A stretch of 64,000 nucleotides of DNA from Chitinophaga sp. E66. Its GTDB lineage: Bacteria; Bacteroidota; Bacteroidia; Chitinophagales; Chitinophagaceae. The position numbers and the translations under genes are program-made. The DNA lies in assembly GCA_019285755.1 (NCBI GenBank), contig CP079103.1, positions 3,100,001 through 3,164,000 on the forward strand. Reading direction: 5' to 3'. Positions 10,519 through 21,752 of the stretch are shown one piece after another. The stretch's first letter is position 1, and every line of letters begins with the position of its first letter. The notes under the pieces were generated by a model, which saw nothing but the letters and a program-made list of their open reading frames with translations, did no database searches and was not told the origin of the DNA.

Positions 10519-13188
10519 TCAGCGTATGAGGGTAACGGTTCCTTTCCGTTCCAGCGGACCGCATTCCGATTCAATGCGCAGGAGATATACGAACGTCCCG
10601 ATGTCGAGCGGCACGTTTTTATAGGTGCCGTCCCAACAGGCCCCTGCCTTCGTTGTCCGGAACACCAAGTTGCCCCATCTGTCGAACACCTGCAGCTCAA
10701 ACTTCGTTACCGGCCCGGATCGCTTCACCCCGAAACAATCGTTGACGCCATCGCGGTTGGGCGAAAAGGCGTTAGGCAATTGAAAATGCGGCCTGGGGCC
10801 GGTATATGATACCGCAACCATGACGGAATCTTCTGCCGTGCAGCCGTAATAGTCCTTCGCGGTCACATAATACATTTGAGACGCGACGGGCGACACCTGC
10901 TGGAACCGCGAGGCGGGATCGGTCACTCCCGGTCCGGCAGACCATTGGTATTCCGATGCGCCAAAGACGGTAAGCGTCGCCGTTCCGTTCATACAGTCGA
11001 TATCGTTGCTTTTGAATATCTGCAGATCGGGCGCCTGACGCATATTCACCGGCAGCGTCATGCGGCGCTCCTGCCCGCATATGAGATCGCGGAGGGTAAC
11101 GTGATACACCGTAGTGGCGGTCACCGGGGCGGTTACGAGGCGGTCGCCATTTCCGATGACCGTAAAATCAGCCGCTTCCCAGATCACTTCGTCCGCACCG
11201 TTCGCGATGAAATCCGCCTTTTCCCCTTTGCAAACGTATGAATATCCGGGCGATACGTCCATGTCGGTCGGCTGCCTTACCTGGACGGGCAAGCGGATCA
11301 ACTCATCCACCTGGCAGGTGGCGTTCTGGATCCGCACGCTATAGGCTCCGCTCGCCGGCGGAGTCACCTGCAGCTGCCCTCCTGTTCCCACGATGTTCTG
11401 CTGATCGTCCGTCCAGGTGATATCGCCGCCCGTGGCCGTAAAGGTGACGGAAGCGCCAGGCAGATCGCGGCGTTGAGGGCGTCACGCTCACCGGCGGGCG
11501 CGGGGTCACCACAACTGGCAGTGTGACGGTCGATCTCTGCTGGCAACGGTTTTCAGTAAGTACAGCTGTATACTGCCCGGAAGCCTGCGGGGTCACGGTC
11601 AAAGCGTTGCCGGTCCCCAGATCTGCGCCAGACGGGCCGGTCCATGAAACATTATCGGCCCCGGAGGCGGTAAAAGTAACGGGTACGCCCTGGCAGACAT
11701 CGTAACTCCCCGGTGTAACGCCCATCACCGGCAACGGGTCTACCCTGACTGTCACCGTATCCCGGCTATGGCATCCGTTTGCATGTTCGGCATATAAGTA
11801 AAAAGAAGTAGTGGCGGCAGGATTGGCGGAAGGGTTGGGAACATTGACGGCAGTGAGTGCGGCATGAGGCTCCCACAAGTAGCGTAAAGCCCCTGTGGCC
11901 CCGAGTTGCGTATTCCGCCCGGTGCAGATGACCGCATCTGCGCCGGCATTCACTTTGGTGATGTTACAGGTTTGAACGATCGGTTCGAGGTAGTCTTCCA
12001 CTTCTCCGTCCGCCGCCAGTCCCCCGCGGTTTCCACCGCCGTGCGCACAGACGCGATACGGAAACGGAAGGCGCACGGCGCCGAAGGGCCGTCTGCCAAC
12101 GAATATGGGAGGCCCGTCCAGCTGAATACTGCGCTGGTTGCACCCGGCAATACCGGCACCACGATCCCTTCCGCGGGGGTGAACGTCCCGTCGCGGTTCC
12201 AGTCCATCCAGCCGCTGGCGTAAGCGGTAGCGCCTGTCTGGTTAGATACGGCCACATTAAGGGTATATGTACCTGTGCTGCCGTTATATTCCGGGAATGC
12301 CGATACGCCCTCCTCATCCGCGCCTTCCAGGTTATCGTCCGCACCGGTAAGCCCGTCGGGATCCGCGATAACGCTTCCAGGAACAGGCGCGACTGCGGAG
12401 CCGGGGACGGGCCCGGGGCGCAAAGCTGCAAGGGCTGGTGGCGGCATATGTGACCGTGTGCTGTGCCAAAGGATATGTTGCCGGAAGATCGCCCCGGTCG
12501 AGGGGCGACAAGATACCGAACGTAACCGCCATACCGCCTACGGCGCTGGACGTACGCGTGATAGCGGTGGAGACCCGCAGCGGCCCGGCCCCGTTGGAGA
12601 AAGTGGCCATCATCGGGTTCTGGCCCTGCCCGGCGCTGCCGCCATAAGTATTATTGATCTGGATGATTTGCGTATTGCAACCTGAAAGCGGACTGGGAAG
12701 GCCCGTCATATTCGTGAAATACTCCACCGTCTGCCAGGCGCCCCCGTTGTCGTGAATATCGTCACCTCCTCCGTCACCGACGCCTCCGCGTCTGCGGCTA
12801 CCAGGGTAAAGGGAATGGATATACCGTTCCGTTGCGCGGTGATTTCCATATCGAACCGGACGTTGTCATTGGTGGCCCTGCTATGGAGCGAGGGGCGTAT
12901 ATTCCCATCGGAGAACTCGTAGAGATTATGCAATACTGCGCCGTACCAGGTATTCATTACGTCGGGTACTACGCCCGGACCGGAAACATTGCTGAACCGG
13001 ATGGTGACCGTGATGCCGTCGCTCGTGGTAATGGTTTTGGTAGCGCCGTCCGCCACGGTAAAACCGCTCCAGTCGAACCACCAGATATAAGGCTTCAGCT
13101 GCCCTGTGCCGCGATCGGCATATTGCGCATGGGCCGTATAGCCGGTGATAATGAAAAGTAAGATCAGGAAACAACGAAAAACAGGCAT
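10519..13188 (-). CDS. Secreted CshA/GEVED/CHU_C protein, T9SS substrate, frameshifted
   Basis: A secreted protein of about 891 residues. It has a signal peptide (CFLILLFIITGYTAHAQ), then an N-terminal CshA-like fibril domain (VADGATKTITTSDGITVTI), a GEVED domain (motif GEVEDYLEP) near the middle, several immunoglobulin/PKD-like repeats, and a gliding-motility C-terminal domain (LPNAFSPNRDGVNDCFGVK ... FELQVFDRWGNLVF ... GTFVYLLRIE). The last domain directs export by the type IX secretion system. Six omitted bases break the frame between about 11,400 and 12,740. It heads the glycan operon, suggesting a surface adhesin made with, or decorated by, the glycan enzymes; that link is inference. Confidence 0.85.
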
Positions 13189-13245
13189 GGTATGTCTATG
13201 AGGTAAGGGAATGTCATGGGTATATCCGGTATGGGATGTTACCAT

Positions 13246-13253
13246 CAAAGTTA
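13246..13253 (-). promoter_or_regulatory. -7 box of the leftward glycan operon
   Basis: On the minus strand TAACTTTG is a perfect TAnnTTTG box. It is directly followed by ATGATG, and 57 bases later by the ATG at 13188 that begins a good signal peptide. The operon for the secreted protein and four transferases probably starts here. Confidence 0.5.
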
Positions 13254-13307
13254 ATAATTCCCCGGCAAACCAAAATCGAACTATATTCGCCGTTAAGTTT
13301 CAAAGAA

Positions 13308-14789
13308 ATGGGAATCATCCGCAGTCAAAGTATCCGTACCTCCATCATCACGTTCCTGGGTTTCGGCATAGGGGCATCACCATCCTGCTGGTTGCCAAAT
13401 ATGTAGATCCGGAGGTGATGGGACTGACGCGGTTCTTCATCAGCGTGGCCACCGTCGTATATGCCTTGTCGCATCTGGGGTCCATTACCATGATGAATAA
13501 GTTTTATCCCTGGTACCGCGACCTGCTGCCCGCTCCGAAGCGGGATATCTTCGGGCTTGTCCTGATTCTCTGCGGGATAGGGTTCCTGCTTTGTACGGGC
13601 GGGTTCTTTCTTTCCAGGATCTCATCATCAAAAAGTTCGGCACCAAGAGCGCCTATGTGGTGGATTACTATTTCTACCTCATCCCCTTCTCCCTGTTTTA
13701 CTTGCTGTTCGTCGTTTTCGAAAACTTTTCCTACAATCAGTATAAGAGCATATATCCCATCATGCTCAAAGAGGTGGGCTTGCGGGTAGAGCAACTGGTG
13801 TTGTATTTGCTCTTCCTCTTCGGTGCGCTTTCCCTGCCGCAGTTCGTCATGTCGTATACGCTGGTGTATGCGGTGCTGCTGGGTTTGCTGATCGTGTACC
13901 TGTACCGCCAGGGCGACCTGGTGTTCTCCTTTTCCGTCAGCAGCGTTACGCGCAAGCTGGCGAAGCGGATGGTAACGTTTAACGCCACATTGTACCTGGG
14001 CGCCGTGATCAGCGTAGTGGCCGCCAATATCGACAACTTCTCCATATCGAGCCGCGACGGCCTGAAGATGGGCTTCGTTTTCGAATTCGCTACTTATGTA
14101 AGCACCTTTATCCTTCTGCCACAGCGCAACGTGGTGGCCATCGCCATTCCCGTACTGGCGGCCAACTGGAAGAACAGGGACATGGCGTCTATCGGGAATA
14201 TTTACCGCCGCTCCAGCAATACCATGCTGACGTATTCCGTCCTGCTCTTCGGCCTTATCTGGCTGAATGTGCATAATACTTTCGAAATCCTGGCATTAAA
14301 CCCGATCTATTACGCGGGCATCCCCGTAATTATGTACATGGGACTGAAAGCCGTGGTGGAAATGAGTTTCGAGTGGCCAGCCAGATCACGGGCACGTCCA
14401 ATTACTGGCGCGTGGAATTCTATTCCACCCTGGCCCTCGGCGCCATCGCCATTCCGTTCAATATCTGGTTCAATAAGCTGTTCGGCATACAGGGTAATGC
14501 CATGGCTAACCTGGTATCCGCTATCGTGGGTGGCATGGTGCGTTTCGGGTTCCTTTACTACCAGTTCAGATTACAGCCCTTCACGCGGCGAACGTTGTAT
14601 ATCGTCTTAATGGGCATTGGCAGCTATTTCATCGCGCAGCTCATCGATGTCGCCAATCCCTGGATCAACGTCATGCTGCGCACGATCACGTTCTGCGCCA
14701 TCTACGGCGGCGCGGTGCTCGCTTTCCGCCTGTCGGACGATGTGACCGAGGCGTTCAATAAAATTATCAGAAGCAGGTTAAAGCCATAG
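13308..14789 (+). CDS. Polysaccharide flippase (Wzx-like), frameshifted
   Basis: A polytopic membrane protein of about 494 residues of the MOP/Wzx oligosaccharide flippase type, which moves lipid-linked sugar repeat units across the inner membrane. It begins GIIRSQSIRTSIITFLGFGIG, as is common for Bacteroidota flippases, and has about 12-14 hydrophobic segments throughout. Three omitted bases lie near 13,371 (GGGG before CATC), 13,614 (TTT before CCAGG) and 14,373. It is divergent from the CHU_C operon and overlaps the end of the convergent GT2 gene by 12 bases. The context of transferases supports surface glycan export. Confidence 0.85.
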
Positions 14790-15711
14790 GCTGCGGATCC
14801 ACGCGGCAGACATGAGGGCTTTGGAGGCGGCTCCGTTGCGCAATACCGCGTCGGGCACGCGGCCCTGCGCGTTAACGATCTGCCGGAATACTTCCGGCAC
14901 GGGTGCGCCGGCGCAATAACGTTGCAGGGACTGCTGGTCGCGCACGCCGAAGTTCCGTATCATCCGCCATAGCAGATCGTACAGCTTCCAGCCCTGATCC
15001 GCAAAGTGGGGTCTTTACTGAATACATGCGCCCATTCGGGCAATACCACCGCAGGATCATGCTGCACCGCTTCCGTGACCTGCATGGAATGCACGCCGAT
15101 ATTCAGCAGGGGCTTCTCGATGTAGACCGCAAGGCCCTTGCTGCGCAAGGCGATATAGAAATCAATATCCACCAGCCACTTCAGGAAAGGATCGAATTGC
15201 TGCTGCGGGTACCGGCGAAAGGTGACTACGCTGGGCGCGCCGATAAAATTCCTTAGCAGCAGCGACTCCGGACGCCGGTTGAAGGTTTCCAGCTGTCGGG
15301 GGCTCGTGGTATTGGGGCTTTCCGTGTTGTTGGGGAAAATATTGACGGAAGTGGAAAAGACGAAAGACGCATCCGGGTTTTTATCCAGCGCTGCAACGGT
15401 GAGCGCGAGGGCTGAGGGGTCGCGGAACCAGTCGTCGTGGTGAAGGATCTTGACATATTCCCCTTTCGCCAAAGCCAGGCCGGCGTTCCAGTTTTCGGGG
15501 AGCCGAGTGCGGAGGGGTTCTTTTCATACCGCAACGGGAACCCCGTCCTGAAATCCCGGACAAGGTCCGCCACGGAATCATCCGGGGAATCGTCGGTAAC
15601 GATCGCCTCAAAGTCCGTAAACTCCTGCAAACGCAGGCTGTGCAAGCATCTTTCCAGCAGTAACGGCTGTTTGTAAGCCGGTATGCAGATGGAAACCCGT
15701 GGATTATTCAT
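14778..15711 (-). CDS. Glycosyltransferase family 2, frameshifted
   Basis: A GT2 of about 311 residues starting MNNPRVSICIPAYKQPLLL. It has the nucleotide motif AIVTDDSPDDSV and the central VKILHHDDWFRDPSAL, where the DD pair is the metal-binding site. Two omitted bases (near 15,500 and 14,990) split it into three pieces. An alternative upstream ATG adds 13 residues, but the chosen start matches the family. It is convergent with the flippase and divergent from the FkbM methyltransferase, sharing a promoter region with the latter. Confidence 0.85.
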
Positions 15712-15717
15712 GTAAAT

Positions 15718-15740
15718 GATATATTTTGCAAAGATATATT
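15718..15740. promoter_or_regulatory. Face-to-face divergent promoter palindrome
   Basis: The stretch around ATATATTTTGCAAAGATAT is a near-palindrome. Read leftward it contains TATCTTTG (15736-15729), a perfect -7 box for the GT2 gene; read rightward it contains TATTTTG for the FkbM gene. The two opposed -7 boxes overlap, so the two genes may compete for polymerase. Confidence 0.45.
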
Positions 15741-15755
15741 TATCGTTCACATTAC

Positions 15756-16596
15756 ATGGCCAACTCCTCGAACAGCGCGCAATCCCGTTCCATGCTGGGG
15801 CAAATTCTTAGCGGCGTAAGAAAGAAATTCCTGCCGAAGCAAACCGCGGGCGACAGGCTTTCCTTCTGGACCGTCAAATACCTGAAGCACCTGCCCCAGG
15901 GGCCTTTACAGCATATCGGCTGGAAGGGCGGCAAGATCTGGTTCACCAAATCCACGGGAGCTCATGCATTCGTTCGACGAGATCATCACCCAGGAAATAT
16001 ACCGCTTCAAAGCAGATACCGACGCGCCGCTTATCCTCGATTGCGGCGCTAATATCGGCCTCAGCGCCCTTTACTTCCAACGCCTCTATCCCAAAGCGCG
16101 CATCATGGCCTTCGAGCCGGACACGCATAACTTCGAATTGCTGACAAAAACGTGCAGGACAATGGGCTGACCGGCACCGAAGCGTACCGCGAAGCCGTCT
16201 GGACGAACAACGGCACCATTACCTTCGCCTCTACGGAAGGCCGGGAAGCCACATCCAGGAGGGCGGAGCCGGCACCGTCAGCGTTCCCTGCCGCCGGTTG
16301 GCCGATCTGTTGCAACAACCCGTCGACTTTCTGAAGATAGATATAGAAGGGGCGGAATACCCCGTCATCCAGGATTGTGCGCCTTATCTCCACAATGTGC
16401 GTTGCCTGTTCCTCGAATACCACGGCGCCATCAGCCAGAGCCATGAACTGACGCATATGTTGGAAATTCTCCATCAAAGCGGTTTCGAGTATTACATCAA
16501 AGAAGCGGCAGACAATATCGCCCACCCTTTCACAGCCCCAAAAACAGCGGCGGCTACGAACAGCAGTTAAACATTTTTGCCAGGAAAATCAGTTAA
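15756..16596 (+). CDS. FkbM-family methyltransferase, frameshifted
   Basis: An S-adenosylmethionine-dependent methyltransferase of about 281 residues of the FkbM type, often found in polysaccharide loci where it O-methylates sugars. The SAM site reads LILDCGANIGLSALYF, followed by the acidic IMAFEPD. The later FKB-type motif is DFLKIDIEGAEYPVI. About five omitted bases occur near 15,960 (two), 16,150, 16,235 and 16,530. After repair the C-terminus reads about SGGYEQQLNIFARKIS. Its end overlaps that of the convergent NlpC/P60 gene by 8 bases. Confidence 0.85.
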
Positions 16597-17261
16597 TTCT
16601 GCCGGCGCCGGCATAATACCTTACCCAGTAAGGTTCGCGGAGGTCGCTGATCATGACGCCGTTGCTGGAAGATGCATGCACGAACCGGTCGTTGTCCGGT
16701 ACACGCCCACGTGCGAAATGCGCTTTTTACGGTTGATAGCGAAGAAAACGAGGTCTCCGTACTGAAGATCGCTGCGTTTGGACAGGCGGTTCACCTGGTG
16801 GTATAACTGGCCTGAATTTCCGGAAAGCGTGATCTGGAACACGGCCGACATAAAAGTATTCACGAAATTGGAGCAGTCGATCCCCTCTTTAGAGCTTCCG
16901 CCCATACGGTAAGGAACGCCGTACCATTCATCGATAAAGCTGAAAAGTTTTTCGTTCACCACGGTTTCCACAGGGAGATCGAGGAGCTGGGCGTATTTGA
17001 ACTGCCACCAGCGCGCTTCTTCGATACCGCCTACGCGGCCGGGGATTCCCGGAGTACCGTATTACGATTTTTATGGGCATGATCGCTGGTTTTGGGATCA
17101 CGGGAGATAGCGATGCCGTCTATGAACTCCATCTGGCGGGCCTGCGCGGGCTTCTCCGCGGCGGTCTGCTGCGGCTGCTTTTTCAGCATGGCACAGCTTC
17201 CCAGCATCAGGGCGCCTACTGGCAACATCATGTACATTCGCTTTCCCGTTCGTCTCATCAT
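16589..17261 (-). CDS. NlpC/P60 cell-wall peptidase lipoprotein, frameshifted
   Basis: A peptidoglycan endopeptidase of about 224 residues of the NlpC/P60 cysteine-peptidase family. It starts with a lipoprotein signal ending in the lipobox LGSC, so it is anchored in an envelope membrane. The catalytic Cys sits in GIDCSNFVN and the catalytic His in ISHVGVY. YGVPYRMGGSSKEG before the Cys is typical. Two omitted bases break it, near 17,035 and 16,705; the repaired tail reads about DNDRFVHASSSNGVMISDL. It probably cuts peptide stems during wall growth. It is divergent from dnaE. Confidence 0.88.
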
Positions 17262-17355
17262 TTCCGGCGTTTTTTAAAATTGGTTGCAATATAAAAAAAT
17301 CCGATTTTTGCCCTTTGGCAATCGCTGAAAAAACCACCTCAATTAAGAACCGACG

Positions 17356-20300
17356 ATGAAGTTTTCACACCTGCACGTGCATACGCAGTTTTCGCTGCTG
17401 GACGGGGCCGCCGACATCAAGGGGCTCTATAAAAAAGCAATGGGCGACAATCAGCCCGCGCTTGCCATCACCGACCACGGTAACATGTTCGGGGCTTTCC
17501 AGTTCGTGGCCGAAGCCTATAACCACCGGCTCAATCCCGAAGATCCTAAAGATAAACGCCTGAAAGTGAAGCCTATTGTGGGCTGCGAATTTTATCTCGT
17601 GGAAAACAGGCACAAACGCCAGTTCACCCGCGAAGAAAAAGATATCCGATACCACCAGGTGCTCCTCGCCAAAGACGACGAAGGCTACCGCAACCTCATC
17701 AAACTCTGCTCCCTCGGTTATATGGAAGGCCTCTATGGCAAATATCCCCGTATCGATAAAGAGCTCATCCTCCAATATCATAAAGGCCTCATCGCCACCA
17801 CCTGCTGCCTCGGCGCCTCCGTGCCAAAGACCATCCTCAAAAAGGAGAAGAAGAAGGCGAAAAGGAATTCAAATGGTGGCTGGATATATTCGGCGAAGAC
17901 TTCTACGTTGAAATGCAGCGCCACGGCATCCCAGAACAGGAGAAAGTGAACGAAGTGCTGGTGCGCCTCGCAAAGAAATACAACGTAAAGATCATCGCCT
18001 CCAACGACTCCCACTACGTAGACCAGTCAGACGCCAACGCGCACGACATCCTCCTCTGCATCAACACCGGCGAGAAGAAAAGCACGCCGTCGATGAAGGA
18101 GTTCTCCGACGATGACGTGATCGGTAAAAACAGGCGCTTCGCATTCTATAACGACCAGTTTTACTTCAAGTCGACCGACGAGATGACCAAACTGTTCGCC
18201 GATCTGCCCATGGCGATCGATAATACCAACGAGATCGTTGACAAGGTGCAGTTGCTGGACCTGAAGCGCGACATCCTCCTCCCAAACTTCCCCATTCCCA
18301 AAGAATTCTTCACGCAGGACCAATACCTCCGCCATATCACCTACGAAGGCGCGCGCGCCCGCTATGCGGAGATCACCGCCGAAGTGGAAGAAAGGCTCAA
18401 CTTCGAGCTGGATGTGATCGAGAAGATGGGATTCGCGGGGTACTTCCTCATCGTATCCGATTTTATCTCCGCCGGGCGCGAGCTGGGCGTGTTCATCGGG
18501 CCGGGCCGTGGTTCGGCCGCGGGTTCCGCCGTGGCATATTGTATCGGGATCACCAACATCGACCCCATCAAATACGACCTGCTGTTCGAAAGGTTCCTCA
18601 ACCCCGAACGTAAGTCCATGCCCGATATCGATACAGACTTCGACGACGAGGGCCGTCAAAAGGTAATCGACTATGTAGTTGAAAAATATGGAAAGCAACA
18701 GGTAGCCCAGATCATCACTTACGGTACCATGGCTGCGAAAATGTCCATCAAGGACGTGGCGCGCGTAATGGACCTGCCGCTGCAGGATTCCAATGCCCTG
18801 GCCAAACTGGTGCCCGATAAGCCCGGCATCCAGCTGTCGAGGATATTCAACGCGCCGCTGGACGGCGACAAGAGCCTGCAGGATAAGGAAGGCCTGGGCC
18901 CTGAAGACATCGAGAACGTCAAGAAACTGCGCGACCTGATCAAGGGGAAGACCTCCAGGGCGAGGTGCTCCGTGAGGCCTGCGTTCTGGAAGGCTCCGTG
19001 CGCAACACGGGTATCCACGCGGCAGGGATCATCATCGCCCCGCAAGACCTTTCCGAACTGATACCCGTTACCACTGCTAAAGACTCGGACCTGCTGGTAA
19101 CGCAGTTCGAGGGGAACGTGATCGAAAGCGCCGGCGTAATCAAGATGGACTTCCGGGTCTGAAGACCCTCACCATCATCAAAGGCGCCCTGCAGATGATC
19201 AAAAAGAACCATGGTATCGATATCATCATCGACAATATTCCGCTGGACGATCAGAAGACCTTCGAGCTGTATCAACGGGCGGAAACCAACGCCACGTTCC
19301 AGTTCGAAAGCCCCGGCATGCAGAAATACCTCCGGGAGCTGAAGCCCGATAAATTCGCGGACCTTATCGCCATGAACGCCTTGTACCGTCCGGGCCCGCT
19401 CGAGTACATCCCCTGTTTATCCGCCGTAAGCACGGCCTGGAACCGGTAACGTACGACGTGCCGGTGATGGAGGAATACCTCGCGGAAACCTACGGGATCA
19501 ACGTATACCAGGAACAGGTAATGCTTCTCAGCCAGAAAATGGCCAACTTCTCCAAAGGCGACGCCGACATCCTGCGTAAGGCCATGGGTAAGAAGCAAAA
19601 GGCCGTGCTGGACAAAATGAAGGCCCAGTTCATGGAAGGCTGCAAGCAGAACGGGCACGACCTGAAGATGTGCGACAAGGTTTGGACCGACTGGGAGGCA
19701 TTCGCATCCTACGCATTCAACAAGTCGCACTCCACCTGCTATGCCTTCGTGGCCTACCAGACCGCCTACCTGAAAGCCCACTATCCTGCCGAATACATGG
19801 CCTCCGTACTGAACAACGCCGCCAACATGGAGAAGATCACCTTCTTCATGGAGGAATGTAAGCGCATGGGGCTGGACGTATTGCCGCCGGATGTGAATGA
19901 ATCGTTCAAAGGCTTTGCGGTAAACCGCCGCGGCCAGGTGCGTTTCGGTCTTGCCGGCCTCAAAGGCGTAGGCGAGGCCGCTATCGAGAATATCATCGAG
20001 GAACGGGAAAAGAGCGGCCCTTATGCCAATATGTTCGATATGATCAAGCGCGTAAACCAACGCGCGGTCAATAAGAAATCGCTGGAGGCGCTGGCCATGT
20101 CCGGCGCGCTGGACTGCTTCACAGAGCTGCACAGGGCGCAGTATTTCCACAAGCCCGACGGCGATAACACCACAGGGCTGGAGAAGATCGTGAAATTCGG
20201 GCAACAGGTGTCTGCCGGCAGCGCCACTTCGGGCGGGCTTTTCGGGGATACCCTCATGGCGGAGATCGTGCCGCCTAAGATCCCCGCATGCGATCACTGG

Positions 20301-20990
20301 CCGCTGACCATCAAGCTCAATAACGAACGCGAGGTAACGGGGATATATATTTCCGGCCACCCGCTCGACGACTACAAGTTCGAGCTGAAACACTATCATA
20401 TGAGCCCCTTGTCTGATCTCACGGAATACCAGAACCAGATCAGCGGGGCGTCCGACAATAACAAAGGCAAAGCGAAAGACTTCCGGATGGCGGTATATGT
20501 GAGCGGCGCCGTGGAGCGTATCTCACGTAACAACAAACAGTTCGGCATCATGACGCTGGAAGACTATTCTGGCAAGTTCGAATTTGCACTGTGGAGCGAG
20601 GATTTCCTGAAGTTCACCAACTACTTCAAACAGGGGCTTTGCCTGTATGTGAACGGAGGCTTCAAACCCCGGCGCTTTAATGAGAACGAATACGAATTCA
20701 AGATCAACAGCATGCAGTTGCTCCAGGAAGTGAAACGCAACCAGACGCGCAAGATCGGCCTCATTACGATGCCGCAGTTCATCACGTCGGAGATGGTGGA
20801 TTTCCTGGCAGACAATGTGTCACGCAATCCCGGCAAAAGCGAGATCTATTTCCAACTGGTGGACCGCGACGAGAATCTCTCCGTTCGCATGCATACCTTC
20901 AATAAACACGTGGAAATGAATGACGAATTGGCACACTGGCTGGATAAACAACCCGACCTGGATGTCTGGATAGATATCGCCAATAAGTAA
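17356..20990 (+). CDS. dnaE: DNA polymerase III alpha subunit DnaE, frameshifted
   Basis: The replicative polymerase, about 1212 residues. The N-terminal PHP domain begins FSHLHVHTQFSLLDGAADI. The polymerase active site motif MPDIDTDFDD lies near residue 420, preceded by GPGRGSAAGSAVAYC. The fingers region includes NKSHSTCYAFVAYQTAYLKA, and an OB domain follows near the C-terminus. Four omitted bases break the frame: an A run near 17,842, near 18,952 (before CCAGG), near 19,156 (TTCC before GGGTCTG) and a C run near 19,413. Since the gene is essential, these are almost certainly sequencing errors. It is a single gene followed by trxA. Confidence 0.96.
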
Positions 20991-21115
20991 GTAGATATTT
21001 CCTATATCTAGGGATGTCAAAAAGCAGTAGTTTTACATCGGATTGGTTTTTGTGTATATAGCCACGCATAGCAATCCGCCAATCATTAAATTATAAACTT
21101 TTAAATCTATACAAA

Positions 21116-21433
21116 ATGGCTTTAGAATTCACAGATGCGAACTTCCAATCCGACGTCCTCAATTCAGAAAAACTGACCGTGGTGGACTTCTGGGCAGAAT
21201 GGTGCGGTCCCTGCCGCGCGATCGGTCCGGTTATCGAAGAGCTCGCAAAAGACTACGATGGCAAGGTGAACATTGGTAAAGTGAATGTGGACAACAACCC
21301 GCAGGTTTCCATGAACTACGGCATCACCAGCATTCCCGCCATCCTGTTCATCAAAAACGGCCAGGTTGTAGACAAACAAGTGGGCGCTGCTCCCAAATCC
21401 GTTCTGGAAAAGAAAATTCAGGCAAACCTCTAA
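21116..21433 (+). CDS. trxA: Thioredoxin
   Basis: A 105-residue cytoplasmic thioredoxin, intact. The redox site is WCGPC (Cys30 and Cys33), with the cis-proline loop TSIPAILFIKNG, and the length is exactly that of the family. It reduces disulfides in substrates such as ribonucleotide reductase. It lies 125 bases after dnaE on the same strand and is followed by a clear intrinsic terminator. Confidence 0.98.
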   Translation: MALEFTDANFQSDVLNSEKLTVVDFWAEWCGPCRAIGPVIEELAKDYDGKVNIGKVNVDNNPQVSMNYGITSIPAILFIKNGQVVDKQVGAAPKSVLEKKIQANL

Positions 21434-21451
21434 TCAGGTTTGATCATATTG

Positions 21452-21485
21452 AAAAGCCGTCCCGGTTATCCGGGACGGCTTTTTT
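21452..21485 (+). terminator. Intrinsic terminator of trxA
   Basis: AAAAGCCGTCCCGG pairs with CCGGGACGGCTTTT around a TTAT loop and runs into a T tract. It starts 18 bases past the trxA stop. Confidence 0.92.
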
Positions 21486-21752
21486 ATGCTTTGTTGCCCT
21501 TCCGGGCTATGTTAAAATAATGTTAGAGGAGGCTTCATCCTTCCTTGTTACTACCATCAATTCCCCTTATAAAAGGCCGCTCGTCTGCCCTTCGTCTGCC
21601 CTTCGTCTGCCGCTCGTCTGCCGCTCGTCTGCCCCTTTCCTGCATTTTACCAGCATATAACTTTGATTATCAATGCTATTATCTACGCAATGGGCTGCTT
21701 CCCCGGCAAAACCGCTTCTGATGTAAGCAAATGACCGACGGCTAATACTATT
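21486..21752. other. Intergenic stretch holding a dispersed repeat
   Basis: There is no credible gene here. The left part is plain sequence after the trxA terminator. The middle holds repeat copy 1 (21575-21680). The right end has nothing recognisable before the stop of the convergent SprB-repeat protein gene. Confidence 0.7.
21575..21680 (+). repeat. Dispersed repeat element, copy 1 (11-bp array plus 50-bp tail)
   Basis: It begins GGCCGCTCGTCT and continues as five tandem 11-bp units with the core TCGTCTGCC. It ends with a 50-base tail (21631-21680) that contains the palindrome TTGATTATCAA at 21663-21673. A second copy at 55058-55196 in the opposite orientation shares the boundary, the array and the tail; the tails align without gaps at about 40 of 50 positions. 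Function unknown. Confidence 0.85.

Noticed and set aside
19272..20399. A 375-codon open frame antisense to dnaE
   Set aside because: It is a shadow of the dnaE coding frame in GC-rich sequence, with no recognisable motif and low-complexity composition.
17356..20990. Programmed frameshifting in dnaE and other genes
   Set aside because: There are many different sites, none with a consistent slippery sequence plus structure, and the direction is always a missing base. Sequencing error explains them more simply.
21575..21640. CRISPR array
   Set aside because: The units are 11 bases in direct tandem without unique spacers, and no cas genes are nearby.
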